Shown here: in pieces, positions 8,942-18,728 of the stretch
How positions within the stretch are numbered: the first letter of the stretch is position 1
Layout: each line of letters begins with the position of its first letter
NCBI RefSeq assembly: GCF_023213175.1
Contig: NZ_CP093312.1
Span: 62,001-126,000, forward strand
Length of the DNA: 64,000 nt
Direction: 5' to 3'
DNA from: Sulfurovum sp. XGS-02
GTDB taxonomy: Bacteria > Campylobacterota > Campylobacteria > Campylobacterales > Sulfurovaceae
Notes under the pieces: generated by a model
The model's input: the letters and a program-made list of their open reading frames with translations, nothing else
The model's database searches: none
What the model was told of the DNA's origin: nothing
Made by a program: the position numbers and the translations under genes

Positions 8942-9511
8942 ATGCGATATCTCTATGGATTTATGATGCTACTATGGTTGACAGGATGTAAGCAGCCTCT
9001 TGAACCTACGGTAGTGAACAACCACTATACTCTAGAAGAGTGCAGAGAAGAGTTACTGGAGGCTGAGGATTTTTCTCAGGGTGAAAGTATCGATAAGATC
9101 GTTGTGGTCAAAAAAGAGCGTAAAATGTATTTGTATAAAGAGGGGAAAGTACAAAATACACTTCCTGTCTCTTTAGGGAGAAATCCGATAGGGCACAAGC
9201 AGCAGCAAGGAGACAATAGAACACCTGAAGGTGAATTCTGGATCTCCAGAAAGCTCTGTTCTCCTAAATACTTTCGTTCACTTTGTATCTCATACCCACG
9301 TCCTGAAGACAAAGTAAGCGCTGCAAGAAGAGGCGTAAATCCGGGTGGAGCGGTTACACTCCATGGACAACCTACCTGGAATGCGGATGGCAAGGGGGAT
9401 AGCTATACGTTATCTAAAAATTGGACGCAAGGGTGTGTGGCTGTGACAAACTCCGCAATGAAAGAGTTGTGGTATGCTGTACGTGAAGGTGTTCCTATTA
9501 TTATAAGGTAA
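8942..9511 (+). CDS. L,D-transpeptidase (YkuD domain) lipoprotein, copy 1
   Basis: A 189-aa exported protein. The N-terminus ends in a lipobox LTGC at residues 13-16, so it is probably a lipoprotein. The YkuD catalytic domain runs from about residue 55 (VVVKKERKMYLYKEGK) to the end and shows the signature HGQP plus NWTQGCVAVTN, with the nucleophilic Cys in QGC. Such enzymes form 3-3 peptidoglycan crosslinks, attach proteins to the wall or cleave stem peptides. The second copy is 420 bp downstream, with a small gene between them. ATG 8942 follows GAAGGATAG. Confidence 0.85.
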   Translation: MRYLYGFMMLLWLTGCKQPLEPTVVNNHYTLEECREELLEAEDFSQGESIDKIVVVKKERKMYLYKEGKVQNTLPVSLGRNPIGHKQQQGDNRTPEGEFWISRKLCSPKYFRSLCISYPRPEDKVSAARRGVNPGGAVTLHGQPTWNADGKGDSYTLSKNWTQGCVAVTNSAMKELWYAVREGVPIIIR

Positions 9512-9520
9512 AGGCGGCTT

Positions 9521-9907
9521 GTGAGATATACGCAAAAACAGATCGATAAATTTAATCGTCAGAAATATATAGTGGAACTGGAAAAGATCAGTAAAAACCT
9601 TTTTCGTATGTTCAGAGATGAACATGTCACTGCTGAGGGTTTTGTAAAAAAATTTGGGCAGTTAAAAAGCAAATTTGATGAAAAAGAAGAGGTACAGTTA
9701 GAATCTGAGTATCATCAACAACTGAAAGAGTATATCACGCGTGTGCATCAAAGTACATGTTTGGTTGAGGAGTTTACGGATAAGGATCTTTCTGATATAC
9801 GTGAAGCAGAGATGAGTAATTTAAATCGGTTACAGAAGTTAAAGAACTGTACCTCTTATAAGAAAGATAAACATAAATCAAAACGTCAAAATGAGGATTG
9901 GGGTTGA
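9521..9907 (+). CDS. Small helical protein of unknown function
   Basis: I do not recognise this 128-aa protein. It is highly charged (Lys/Glu/Gln), predicted largely helical, has no signal peptide or membrane segment, and holds only two cysteines. The start is GTG at 9521, preceded by AAAGGCGG. It lies between the two L,D-transpeptidase genes, 9 bp after the first, and ends 22 bp before the start preferred for the second, so it is probably in the same transcript. Confidence 0.6.
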   Translation: MRYTQKQIDKFNRQKYIVELEKISKNLFRMFRDEHVTAEGFVKKFGQLKSKFDEKEEVQLESEYHQQLKEYITRVHQSTCLVEEFTDKDLSDIREAEMSNLNRLQKLKNCTSYKKDKHKSKRQNEDWG

Positions 9908-9929
9908 CCATTCCCCTGAAAGGAAACAG

Positions 9930-10523
9930 ATGAAGATAACATTGAGTATGCTAGGCTTGCTTGTTGTGCTATTCATTGTTGGGTGTGGAGAAACCCCATA
10001 CTATGGAAAGGTGGATAATACACCTTATGCAACAAAAGAGTGTATAAAAGAATTGGCAAGCGGGTCAGAAATAGACCACAGTAATACAATAGATAAGATC
10101 GTTGTCTATAAGAAAAAAAGAGTGTTGTATGCCTATAAAGATGGTAAGGTAGTTGAAACATTCCGTATCTCACTAGGTGCGAATGGTGGAGCTGATGCGG
10201 GGAACAAGGTAAAGGCAGGAGATTATAGAACGCCGGAAGGTACTTATAGCATTGTGAGAAAGAAATGCGATGCAAGACTCTATCGATCGCTCATGATCTC
10301 TTACCCCAGCGAAGCTGATAAAGCCAGAGCAAGAAAAAGAGGTGTAAACCCGGGTGGGTATATCACGATACACGGACAACCTAAATGGAATGCGGATGGA
10401 AGAGGGGATGAGTACACCCTTTCACGTGATTGGACGGAGGGATGTATGGCCGTTCCAAATCTTGCAATGGATAAACTTTGGTCTGCTGTTGAAAAGGGTA
10501 TACCCATAGAAATACATGCATGA
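9930..10523 (+). CDS. L,D-transpeptidase (YkuD domain) lipoprotein, copy 2
   Basis: Paralogue of the gene at 8942. ATG 9930 is chosen over the in-frame ATG 9891 because it has an AAAGGAAACAG site and gives a clean lipoprotein signal, MKITLSMLGLLVVLFIVGC. The catalytic part keeps HGQPKWNADGRGDEYTLSRDW followed by EGCMAVPN, with the Cys nucleophile. The block KKxxVNPGGxxTxHGQPxWNADGxGDxYTLSxxW is nearly the same in both copies, so they arose by duplication. The proteins differ in the N-terminal third and in a short insert (GANGGADAGNKVKAG). Confidence 0.85.
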   Translation: MKITLSMLGLLVVLFIVGCGETPYYGKVDNTPYATKECIKELASGSEIDHSNTIDKIVVYKKKRVLYAYKDGKVVETFRISLGANGGADAGNKVKAGDYRTPEGTYSIVRKKCDARLYRSLMISYPSEADKARARKRGVNPGGYITIHGQPKWNADGRGDEYTLSRDWTEGCMAVPNLAMDKLWSAVEKGIPIEIHA

Positions 10524-10631
10524 TTTATTATATAATATTAGATTATTTCAGATTATATGTAAAATTTAGCTTGGTTTGATGAATCTTATATTATGATATT
10601 GAATAATATTGGGTCACCAAAGGAGAAAAAT

Positions 10632-11156
10632 ATGAAAAAAGTACTAATATCGGCATCTCTAGCTATGTTCACAACTTTACTAATGGCAGGGGGAGATACA
10701 AGTGAAACACTTTCACCTGTAGTTGAAGTATCGAAAACACCTTGTAAAACAAATAAAGTCTATATAGATGCAGACCAAAAACTGATGTGGCAAGATGCAG
10801 TTTACACAGATGGAGAAGATGGTGCATTTAAACGTGGGCACTCAGTAGGAAAGGCAGGTAAGCATGGTCATGCGATGAATTACTGCCGTGCATTGAACTA
10901 TGCGGGGTATAATGATTGGAGATTACCTACAGCAGATGAATTGACGAATGTTCATAATCCACAAGACAATCCATTTACATACCATCGCGGTGCAGACTTT
11001 TGGTCATCTACACCTACTACAGAGAATAGATATTATGTGGTATTTACAGCAGATGCAATGCAATATGCAAGAAACCCGAGCGAGTCAAACTATATTAGAT
11101 GTGTCCGCTGTTTAGATGGAGGGGCTGTATTCTCCGGATCGAAAGATGTCAAATAG
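10632..11156 (+). CDS. Exported DUF1566 (Lcl C-terminal domain) protein
   Basis: A 174-aa protein with a Sec signal peptide (MKKVLISASLAMFTTLLMAGG). ATG 10632 is preferred over 10593 because AGGAGAAAAAT precedes it and the signal peptide starts there. The mature part carries a DUF1566 pattern: LMWQDA, NYCRALNYAGYNDWRLPTADEL, FWSSTP and NYIRCVR. These domains resemble C-type-lectin-like or formylglycine-type folds and occur in exported proteins of unknown role. It has its own 100-bp upstream region and is convergent with murB. Confidence 0.75.
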   Translation: MKKVLISASLAMFTTLLMAGGDTSETLSPVVEVSKTPCKTNKVYIDADQKLMWQDAVYTDGEDGAFKRGHSVGKAGKHGHAMNYCRALNYAGYNDWRLPTADELTNVHNPQDNPFTYHRGADFWSSTPTTENRYYVVFTADAMQYARNPSESNYIRCVRCLDGGAVFSGSKDVK

Positions 11157-11162
11157 GTTTTG

Positions 11163-11939
11163 CTAAAGGATTTTTATCTCTTCTATTAACGCTATATTAA
11201 ACCTGTTTAGCACTTCACTTTTTGCCAAGTCTATAAGCGACTTGGCTTCTTCATAGGTTCCACCCCCTAAATTAACCAAGAAATTGGCATGCACCGTACT
11301 CCATTGCATTTGACCTCTTCTTACACCTTTTAGTCCCACAGCTTCTATCAGACGTCCGGCATAATCCCCTTCAGGGTTTTTAAATACCGAACCTGCACTG
11401 GGTTCAAGGGGCTGGTTGGATCGCAGGTTGAGAAGCTCATCCAGCAGTTTCTGGTCAAAGCCATGCTGTATCTCAAACTTTGCCTGGGTTGCAATACCTC
11501 CCAGTTTGGCGAAACGGTAACCGTGTTCTATATCATCTGCTAAAATCCACTCGTCATTGATCTTTACAGAGTGTAAAATATTAAATATCTCATACTCTTT
11601 GACACCGGCATTCATCGCAAGCATACCGCCCAGTGTGCCGGGGAGTTTGGCACAAAACTCAAAACCGCCGATATCGTGTTTTTTTGCATAGGATACGATG
11701 CGTCCTGTAGGCATGGCTGCACCGATCACCAGCATCTCTCTTTCTTGTGTAATAGTAGCAAAATCTTTAGAAAGCATCATCAACGGCGGAGGTGTAGGGG
11801 AGACAAGCAGGTTGTTCGCGCCTCCGATGAGGTATCGGTCTTCAGGAATGGTATCGCCTTCTTCTATCATAAGTACTTGTGTGGGCTGGCCTACTTTGAT
11901 ACTGGAGTATTTGGAGAAGTCTACGGTCTTAAAAAACAT
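11163..11939 (-). CDS. murB: UDP-N-acetylenolpyruvoylglucosamine reductase
   Basis: FAD enzyme that reduces UDP-GlcNAc-enolpyruvate to UDP-MurNAc in peptidoglycan synthesis. At 258 aa it is of the short type. Seen are the FAD-binding IGGANNLLVS and GTLGGMLAMNAGVKEYEI segments, the catalytic Ser in EPSAGSVFKNP and the terminal Glu in IALIEEIKI. It directly follows mqnD on the minus strand (TAA of mqnD abuts its ATG), so the two are cotranscribed. Confidence 0.94.
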   Translation of the reverse strand: MFFKTVDFSKYSSIKVGQPTQVLMIEEGDTIPEDRYLIGGANNLLVSPTPPPLMMLSKDFATITQEREMLVIGAAMPTGRIVSYAKKHDIGGFEFCAKLPGTLGGMLAMNAGVKEYEIFNILHSVKINDEWILADDIEHGYRFAKLGGIATQAKFEIQHGFDQKLLDELLNLRSNQPLEPSAGSVFKNPEGDYAGRLIEAVGLKGVRRGQMQWSTVHANFLVNLGGGTYEEAKSLIDLAKSEVLNRFNIALIEEIKIL

Positions 11940-12803
11940 TTAGCTGTTCCGTAGGGCTTCGTACTCTTTGGGAATTAAATACATTTCGGATTTGATGGGT
12001 GTTTCCCATAAACCATGCTCAAAGCCTAATTCGTACAATCTGTCCAGTGCTTTGATCTGGAGATCAGAGAGTTCGACAGAGGCATCAGACGCATACATAT
12101 CAAGGTATTTTTTGAGCATTTTATCTGAGATACGTACAAGATGTTCTGATTCCAGTTTGGTACAGAGCTCTTCTTTTCTCTCATTGGCCACTTTGACACC
12201 CTCAATGAGAATATTTTCTATATCTATCGCACGGTTCAAAGGAAGACTTCTTCGTATCGCCATACCGCCAAGCGGGAGAGGCAAACCTTCCCCTGCCAAC
12301 TCTACCCAGATATCCCAGATCTCTTTTTCGACTTCCAGGCTTGCATCAAAATCCAAGATGGACTCATGGATCAGTACACCCGCATCGACCTTGCCTGAAA
12401 CGACAGCCTCCTCAATCTCAAGGAAATCCATATAGACCGGTCGTGCATCAGGGTAATAGATCCTGAAAAGCATGGCATTGGTTGTGTATTTCCCCGAAAG
12501 TGCCACTTTAAAATTACGTTTGAGCTTCTTATCTTTACGGCGTATGAGCTTTGGACCATACCCTTCACCGAAACTCACTGCCGTGCGAAGGAGTGCATAC
12601 TCATCTTTGATAAGCGGATACATACCAAAACTGATGGCAGAAACATCATAGGTCCCCTTCAGGGCTTCTACATTGAGTGTTTCAATGTCCAGACCGATGT
12701 TTTCAAAGGTATAGCCTTTGGTATCAACCCAGCCAAATTTAATGGCAAAATACATAAAAATATCATCTGCGTCCGGAGAATGGGCTAATTGTATAGGGTT
12801 CAT
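11940..12803 (-). CDS. mqnD: 1,4-dihydroxy-6-naphthoate synthase (futalosine menaquinone pathway)
   Basis: Converts cyclic de-hypoxanthine futalosine to 1,4-dihydroxy-6-naphthoate. The 287-aa periplasmic-binding-protein-like fold begins IQLAHSPDADDIFMYFA, the family hallmark, and contains VSAISFGMYPLI and GAGVLIHESIL-type segments (here DAGVLIHESIL). With mqnA at 46.3-47.0 kb it shows that menaquinone is made by the futalosine route, as in other Campylobacterota. It is divergent from recA across about 170 bp. Confidence 0.92.
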   Translation of the reverse strand: MNPIQLAHSPDADDIFMYFAIKFGWVDTKGYTFENIGLDIETLNVEALKGTYDVSAISFGMYPLIKDEYALLRTAVSFGEGYGPKLIRRKDKKLKRNFKVALSGKYTTNAMLFRIYYPDARPVYMDFLEIEEAVVSGKVDAGVLIHESILDFDASLEVEKEIWDIWVELAGEGLPLPLGGMAIRRSLPLNRAIDIENILIEGVKVANERKEELCTKLESEHLVRISDKMLKKYLDMYASDASVELSDLQIKALDRLYELGFEHGLWETPIKSEMYLIPKEYEALRNS

Positions 12804-12891
12804 AGGCTAGGGTACTCTCTTTGTTAGGAATGGATGTATTTTATCATTGTTTGTATTTGTGGCAACTTTTTAGAGATTTTTATCAAAAAAC

Positions 12892-12926
12892 ATGTCAATT
12901 TGACATATTTTTGAAAGTTGTATGAG
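12892..12926 (+). promoter_or_regulatory. recA promoter with a 15-bp palindromic operator
   Basis: ATGTCAATTTGACAT (12892-12906) is a perfect inverted repeat about a central T. Its right half supplies a consensus -35 TTGACA (12900-12905); TATGAG (12921-12926) 15 bp on is the best -10. Binding a repressor here would block RNA polymerase. The site closely matches sites upstream of the S24 repressor gene at 49.1 kb, so this is a candidate SOS-type box. Confidence 0.6.
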
Positions 12927-12977
12927 AAACCTATTAGAATGGTGCTAGAATTCAACATTAAGGTTAAGGATATGACA

Positions 12978-14015
12978 ATGGCAATGGATGCAAACAAGCA
13001 AAAAGCACTGGATATGGCAATCAAACAAATCGATAAGACGTTTGGTAAAGGTACACTGATGAGACTGGGAGACAAAGAGTTTGAACCTATTGAATCTATC
13101 TCAACAGGCTCACTCGGTTTAGATATGGCATTGGGGATAGGCGGTATCCCTCAAGGGCGTATTATAGAGATCTATGGCCCTGAGTCATCAGGTAAAACCA
13201 CACTTGCGCTGCAGACCATTGCTTCGGCACAGAAAAAGGAGATGGTGTGCGCATTCATCGATGCGGAACATGCGCTGGATGTTGTGTATGCCAGAAACCT
13301 GGGTGTGGATACGGATAATCTTTTGGTCTCTCAACCGGATTTTGGTGAGCAGGCACTGGATGTACTTGAAACATTGGCAAGATCAGCAGCGGTTGACCTA
13401 ATCATCGTTGACTCCGTTGCGGCACTGACACCAAAAAGTGAGATAGAGGGAGATATGGGTGACTCTCACGTAGGACTTCAGGCAAGACTGATGTCTCAGG
13501 CACTGCGTAAACTCACTGCTATCCTTCATAAAACGAACACAACAGTGATCTTCATTAACCAAATTCGTATGAAGATCGGTACCATGGGGTACGGATCACC
13601 AGAGACGACGACAGGGGGGAATGCCTTGAAGTTCTACTGTTCTGTAAGAATTGATGTACGTCGTATCGCAACGCTAAAACAGGGCGAATCTTCCATAGGT
13701 AACCGTGTCAAAGCAAAAGTAGTGAAAAATAAAGTGGCACCTCCATTTAGACAGGCAGAGTTTGACATTATGTTCGGGGAAGGGATCTCTTTTGTAGGAG
13801 AGCTCATTGATTATGGGGTGAAGATGGATATTATAGATAAATCGGGGGCATGGTTCTCTTATGGTAGTGAGAAACTGGGCCAAGGTAAGGAGAATGCAAA
13901 GGTCACCATCAAAGAGAACCCTGAACTTATGGCAGAACTGGAAGGCAAAATCAAAGAAGCACTCGGCTTTGGTGAAGCACTGGCAGTCGACGAGAGTGAA
14001 ATGATCGAAGATTAA
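12978..14015 (+). CDS. recA: Recombinase A
   Basis: ATP-dependent strand-exchange protein and co-protease for LexA-type repressors. Walker A is GPESSGKT at residues 67-74, Walker B is [10 protein letters not shown], and loop L2 is in [28 protein letters not shown]. Three in-frame ATGs lie close together (12972, 12978, 12984). 12978 is chosen because AAGGA at 12966-12970 is 7 bases away and [19 protein letters not shown] matches relatives; this gives 345 aa. The longer reading from 12918 (TTG) lies in the promoter and is rejected. Confidence 0.96.
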   Translation: MAMDANKQKALDMAIKQIDKTFGKGTLMRLGDKEFEPIESISTGSLGLDMALGIGGIPQGRIIEIYGPESSGKTTLALQTIASAQKKEMVCAFIDAEHALDVVYARNLGVDTDNLLVSQPDFGEQALDVLETLARSAAVDLIIVDSVAALTPKSEIEGDMGDSHVGLQARLMSQALRKLTAILHKTNTTVIFINQIRMKIGTMGYGSPETTTGGNALKFYCSVRIDVRRIATLKQGESSIGNRVKAKVVKNKVAPPFRQAEFDIMFGEGISFVGELIDYGVKMDIIDKSGAWFSYGSEKLGQGKENAKVTIKENPELMAELEGKIKEALGFGEALAVDESEMIED

Positions 14016-15586
<1,571 letters not shown>

Positions 15587-15601
15587 ATGAAGGTATAATA
15601 T

Positions 15602-15853
15602 ATGGCAGATCCGAGGGAGGAAGATAGCATAGCGGGACTGTCACTAAAAACTTTTTTAGTGACGGTACTTGGTATCCTTCTCTTTGGCATCTATGTTGGT
15701 GTCTTGGTCTATGGGGAGAACTCACTAACTGTTTTGAATCAGTTAAAAGAGAAAAAACAAGGCTTGTCTCTTGAAGAGAAAATATTAAAAGAAGAAAATC
15801 AAAGACTTCAAAAAGAGTATTTTGAATTAAAACAGTTAGAACCTAAGGAGTAA
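15602..15853 (+). CDS. FtsB/DivIC-like septum formation protein
   Basis: An 83-aa bitopic protein: a short cytoplasmic N-terminus, one membrane segment (about residues 16-37, TFLVTVLGILLFGIYVGVLV) and a periplasmic coiled coil (LKEKKQGLSLEEKILKEENQRLQKEYFELKQL). This layout matches the septum initiator family FtsB/DivIC, which links the division proteins FtsL and FtsQ. The coiled coil is short, so the assignment rests on layout and context. It ends two bases before the next gene. Confidence 0.7.
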   Translation: MADPREEDSIAGLSLKTFLVTVLGILLFGIYVGVLVYGENSLTVLNQLKEKKQGLSLEEKILKEENQRLQKEYFELKQLEPKE

Positions 15854-15855
15854 GT

Positions 15856-16689
15856 ATGAAGAAGTATCTATGGGCAGTAATGGCGGTATTATTTATGAGT
15901 GCGAATGCATCAGGTTTTAAAGATATTGACATATCAACACATTCATTTCTCTCTGACCTGAGAGCTGCTGCAGGGTCTGATGATGAGTTCTCTGACGAGG
16001 AAGAGGATGCCATTGATGCCCCAGAAGCTGTAGAAGAAGACGTTGAAGTGGAAGAGGACGTCGAAGTAGAGGAAGCAAACGTGTCAGAATCTGGTAAAGC
16101 AGAGGCTGCAGGTCAGCAAAGCACGGATGCCGCCAATAAAAAAAAAGCAGCTGAAAAACTAGAAGCGAAAAAAGCAGAAGAGGCGAAGGCCCAAAAAGAG
16201 AAAGAAGCACTATTAGCCCAGATTGCTGCTAAAGAAGAAGAGCTAAAAAAAGCAAAAGAGCAAGCTGAAAAAGAGAAGCTTGAAGTCGAGGCCTATGAGA
16301 AAAAAAGAGCCGAGAAGCTTGCGAAAGAAGCGGAAGAAAAAGCGGAATTAAAAAGAATAGCAGAGGAAGCAAGAGCAGCGGAAAAAGCGTTAGCCGAAAA
16401 AGAAGCAGCGGCAAAAAAAGCTGAAAATTCAGCACAGAACATAGATGTTGACGCAGAAAAGAAAGCAGCAAAAGATGCGGCAGATACGAAGTATTGGGAA
16501 GCAGTGCAAGAGATGAGAAAGGGTGAATCTGAAATAATTGCAGTAGAAAAAGTATCTACCGAAAAAGAGACCCCTGCAAAAAAATCTGACATTACAGATA
16601 TTGACCTTGATGCAGAAAAAAGAGCAGCAAAAGAGGCAGCAGATAAGAAATATTTAGAGGCGGTACAGGAGATGAATACGGCTGAGTAG
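15856..16689 (+). CDS. Exported charged coiled-coil protein with internal repeats
   Basis: A 277-aa protein with a signal peptide (MKKYLWAVMAVLFMSANASG). An acidic low-complexity stretch follows, with two tandem EEDVEV units (about residues 55-75), then a Lys/Glu/Ala-rich helical region (about 95-193). Two copies of a repeat of about 28 residues (195-222 and 248-275) share the pattern DAEKxAAKxAADxKYxEAVQEM. I recognise no enzyme domain. The gene position after eno and the FtsB-like gene suggests an envelope role. TolA-like stalk proteins have similar composition, but no TolA C-terminal domain is seen. Confidence 0.65.
   Translation: MKKYLWAVMAVLFMSANASGFKDIDISTHSFLSDLRAAAGSDDEFSDEEEDAIDAPEAVEEDVEVEEDVEVEEANVSESGKAEAAGQQSTDAANKKKAAEKLEAKKAEEAKAQKEKEALLAQIAAKEEELKKAKEQAEKEKLEVEAYEKKRAEKLAKEAEEKAELKRIAEEARAAEKALAEKEAAAKKAENSAQNIDVDAEKKAAKDAADTKYWEAVQEMRKGESEIIAVEKVSTEKETPAKKSDITDIDLDAEKRAAKEAADKKYLEAVQEMNTAE
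16438..16680 (+). repeat. Diverged intragenic repeat pair
   Basis: Two coding copies at about 16438-16521 and 16597-16680 encode the same 28-residue module (IDxDAEKxAAKxAADxKYxEAVQEM). The DNA has diverged at many third positions, so this is an old duplication kept by selection at protein level rather than a recent slippage event. Confidence 0.6.
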
Positions 16690-16708
16690 GTTTTTACGCT
16701 TTTAACTG

Positions 16709-17881
16709 TTATTGCTCCCCTTTTTTATTGAGGCGTTTATTCACCTGTAAAACCTTAATGATCGTCATAGAGATTAATATCTCAAATATACTGGCCAAGA
16801 TCAGCTGATAATAGGTCAACTGGTCTAGTAACTTTGTGTCATACCCAATGGTTGCAACAGCAACAAGAAGGGTCAATGGCATAGAGAGAGACAGCGCTAT
16901 CAGAATAGCATCCTTCGAACTACCATTAATCCCTCTCAATACGATCGCAGCGAATAGTCTAGCCACAATCATCAAAACCGTAATCAGCAGTGCCCCTGGA
17001 ACAACACCTTCCAGAGTAAGGGCCTTCAGATCAAAAGATGCACCGACATGGATAAAGAAGAGGGGTACCAAAAAACCAAAGCCGAGACTGGACATTTTTT
17101 CTTCAAGCTCTTTCTCATGATGAAAGAATGCAGAGATCCCTATCCCAGCGATGAACGCACCCAGGGCAACTTCTAACTCCAGTGAGAGCATGACAGCGAT
17201 CATGATAAAGAAGAGGGCCATGGAGAGGCGTATATCTTGTGCGGAAGTGTTCAGTTTGGGCACCAAAATACTTTTGAGTTCCGGGTACCACCAAAAAAGC
17301 AGATTGAACATTCTATAGAGTATAAAGATCACCAAGATGAACAGAAGAAGGTATCCGACCTTCAAAATAAGTTCCATGGGCGATCCCGTAGTAATGTATG
17401 CATCGAAGATGGTCAGTGCGGCAATACTTAATATCTCACCCAGGACACCTGCGATGAAGGCTAAACGTATCCATGGTTCTTCTTTCCCGTATACTTTGGA
17501 TAAAGAGGCCAATAAGCCTATGGATATCAGCGGCATAGAGATAATGACAATCGTATTGAGATCAAAGATAAAACCAAAGATCATAGAAAAGATGACCATG
17601 AAAAAGAGAAAGAGTATGGATCTCTGGATCACCATTTTGGGGCTTTTTGTAATCTGCTTCAGATCGACCTCCATCCCGGCTAAGAACATGAGATAGAGGA
17701 ATCCGACTTCTGCAATGAGGGTAAAGTACGGGTTATGGCCAACCAACCCAAAATAGGCGACTATAGACCCTAATATAATTTCCACAGGGGGCATCGGCAA
17801 ACGAAAAAATTTGGCAACAAAAGGGCTCCCCCATATTAGCAGTGATAGCGTAAGTATATGGACTATATTAGTGTGTATCAC
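16709..17881 (-). CDS. Cation:proton antiporter (CPA2/Kef type)
   Basis: A 390-aa inner-membrane protein with about 12 membrane segments and the Na/H exchanger fold of the CPA2 family (KefB/KefC transport domain). Typical pieces are LPMPPVEIILGSIVAYFGL, VGFLYLMFLAGMEVDLKQI and ALGAFIAGIGISAFFHHEKELEEKM. The C-terminal RCK/TrkA nucleotide-binding domain of full KefB is absent; the protein ends soon after the last membrane segment. The ion could be K or Na. Its start overlaps the 3' end of bioB by 14 bases, so it is in the topA-bioB transcript. Confidence 0.8.
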   Translation of the reverse strand: MIHTNIVHILTLSLLIWGSPFVAKFFRLPMPPVEIILGSIVAYFGLVGHNPYFTLIAEVGFLYLMFLAGMEVDLKQITKSPKMVIQRSILFLFFMVIFSMIFGFIFDLNTIVIISMPLISIGLLASLSKVYGKEEPWIRLAFIAGVLGEILSIAALTIFDAYITTGSPMELILKVGYLLLFILVIFILYRMFNLLFWWYPELKSILVPKLNTSAQDIRLSMALFFIMIAVMLSLELEVALGAFIAGIGISAFFHHEKELEEKMSSLGFGFLVPLFFIHVGASFDLKALTLEGVVPGALLITVLMIVARLFAAIVLRGINGSSKDAILIALSLSMPLTLLVAVATIGYDTKLLDQLTYYQLILASIFEILISMTIIKVLQVNKRLNKKGEQ

Positions 17882-18728
17882 AGCTTGTTGCTACCTTGTA
17901 GCCAAGTCTATTGAGCATCTCTTTATCACTGTTTGCTTCGATGCCTTTGGTGGTCAGATAATTTCCTATAACCATAGCATTCGCACCCGATTCGAACATG
18001 AGATTTTCTTTTCCGTTAAAGAGAAGTTCCCGTCCGCCTGCCACCATAAGCAGTTTCTCTTCTCCCAGAAGTGCACGCGCCTTTTTAATGATAGCTACAG
18101 CTTCATCCAATTCTATGTTCCTTGTTTTGATAGGAAGTGCAGGATTAGGATGATAAAAGTTGAGCGGTGTTGATTCCGGGCTAAGAGATGCGATCGCATT
18201 GAGAAGGGCATCTCTGTCCTCTTTGGTTTCTCCCATACCGAAGATACCACCAGAACAGAGTGCTAAACCTACTGATTTGACATTCTCGCATGTCTCATAA
18301 CGTTCACTCCAGGCATGTGTGGTACAAATCTCTGCATAATAACGTTCAGAGGTCTCTAGGTTATGGTTATAACTATCGATACCATGCTGTTTCAGATAGT
18401 GAAGCTGCTCTTTACTGGCTGTACCGTTGCACGCAATAAGGTTGAGGTCCTTGACTTCAGCTTTGACTGCCTGTGCAGCACGGGCAACAAAATCCACTTT
18501 TTTATCATCCAGCCCTTTACCTGCAGTGACAAGACAGTAGCCCAAAGCACCGTTGGCCTTTGCCGCTTTTGCTTCAGAGACGATCTGACCTATATCTTTG
18601 TAACTGTAGCGTTCGATATCTGCATGATATCTCACACTTTGGGTACAGAACTTGCAGTCCTCTTTACAGGTACCGCTGAGGATATTGTTGATAGCGCATA
18701 AAAATATTTGTTGTTTAGGGTTAGACAT
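17868..18728 (-). CDS. bioB: Biotin synthase
   Basis: Radical SAM enzyme that inserts sulfur into dethiobiotin. The radical-SAM cysteines are C21, C25 and C28 in CKEDCKFCTQS, and the motifs ALGYCLVTAGKG, YNHNLETSERYY and LNFYHPNPALPI are typical. The length is 286 aa, the short form usual in Campylobacterota. It overlaps topA by one base and the antiporter by 14, indicating a three-gene minus-strand operon. Confidence 0.93.
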   Translation of the reverse strand: MSNPKQQIFLCAINNILSGTCKEDCKFCTQSVRYHADIERYSYKDIGQIVSEAKAAKANGALGYCLVTAGKGLDDKKVDFVARAAQAVKAEVKDLNLIACNGTASKEQLHYLKQHGIDSYNHNLETSERYYAEICTTHAWSERYETCENVKSVGLALCSGGIFGMGETKEDRDALLNAIASLSPESTPLNFYHPNPALPIKTRNIELDEAVAIIKKARALLGEEKLLMVAGGRELLFNGKENLMFESGANAMVIGNYLTTKGIEANSDKEMLNRLGYKVATSCDTH

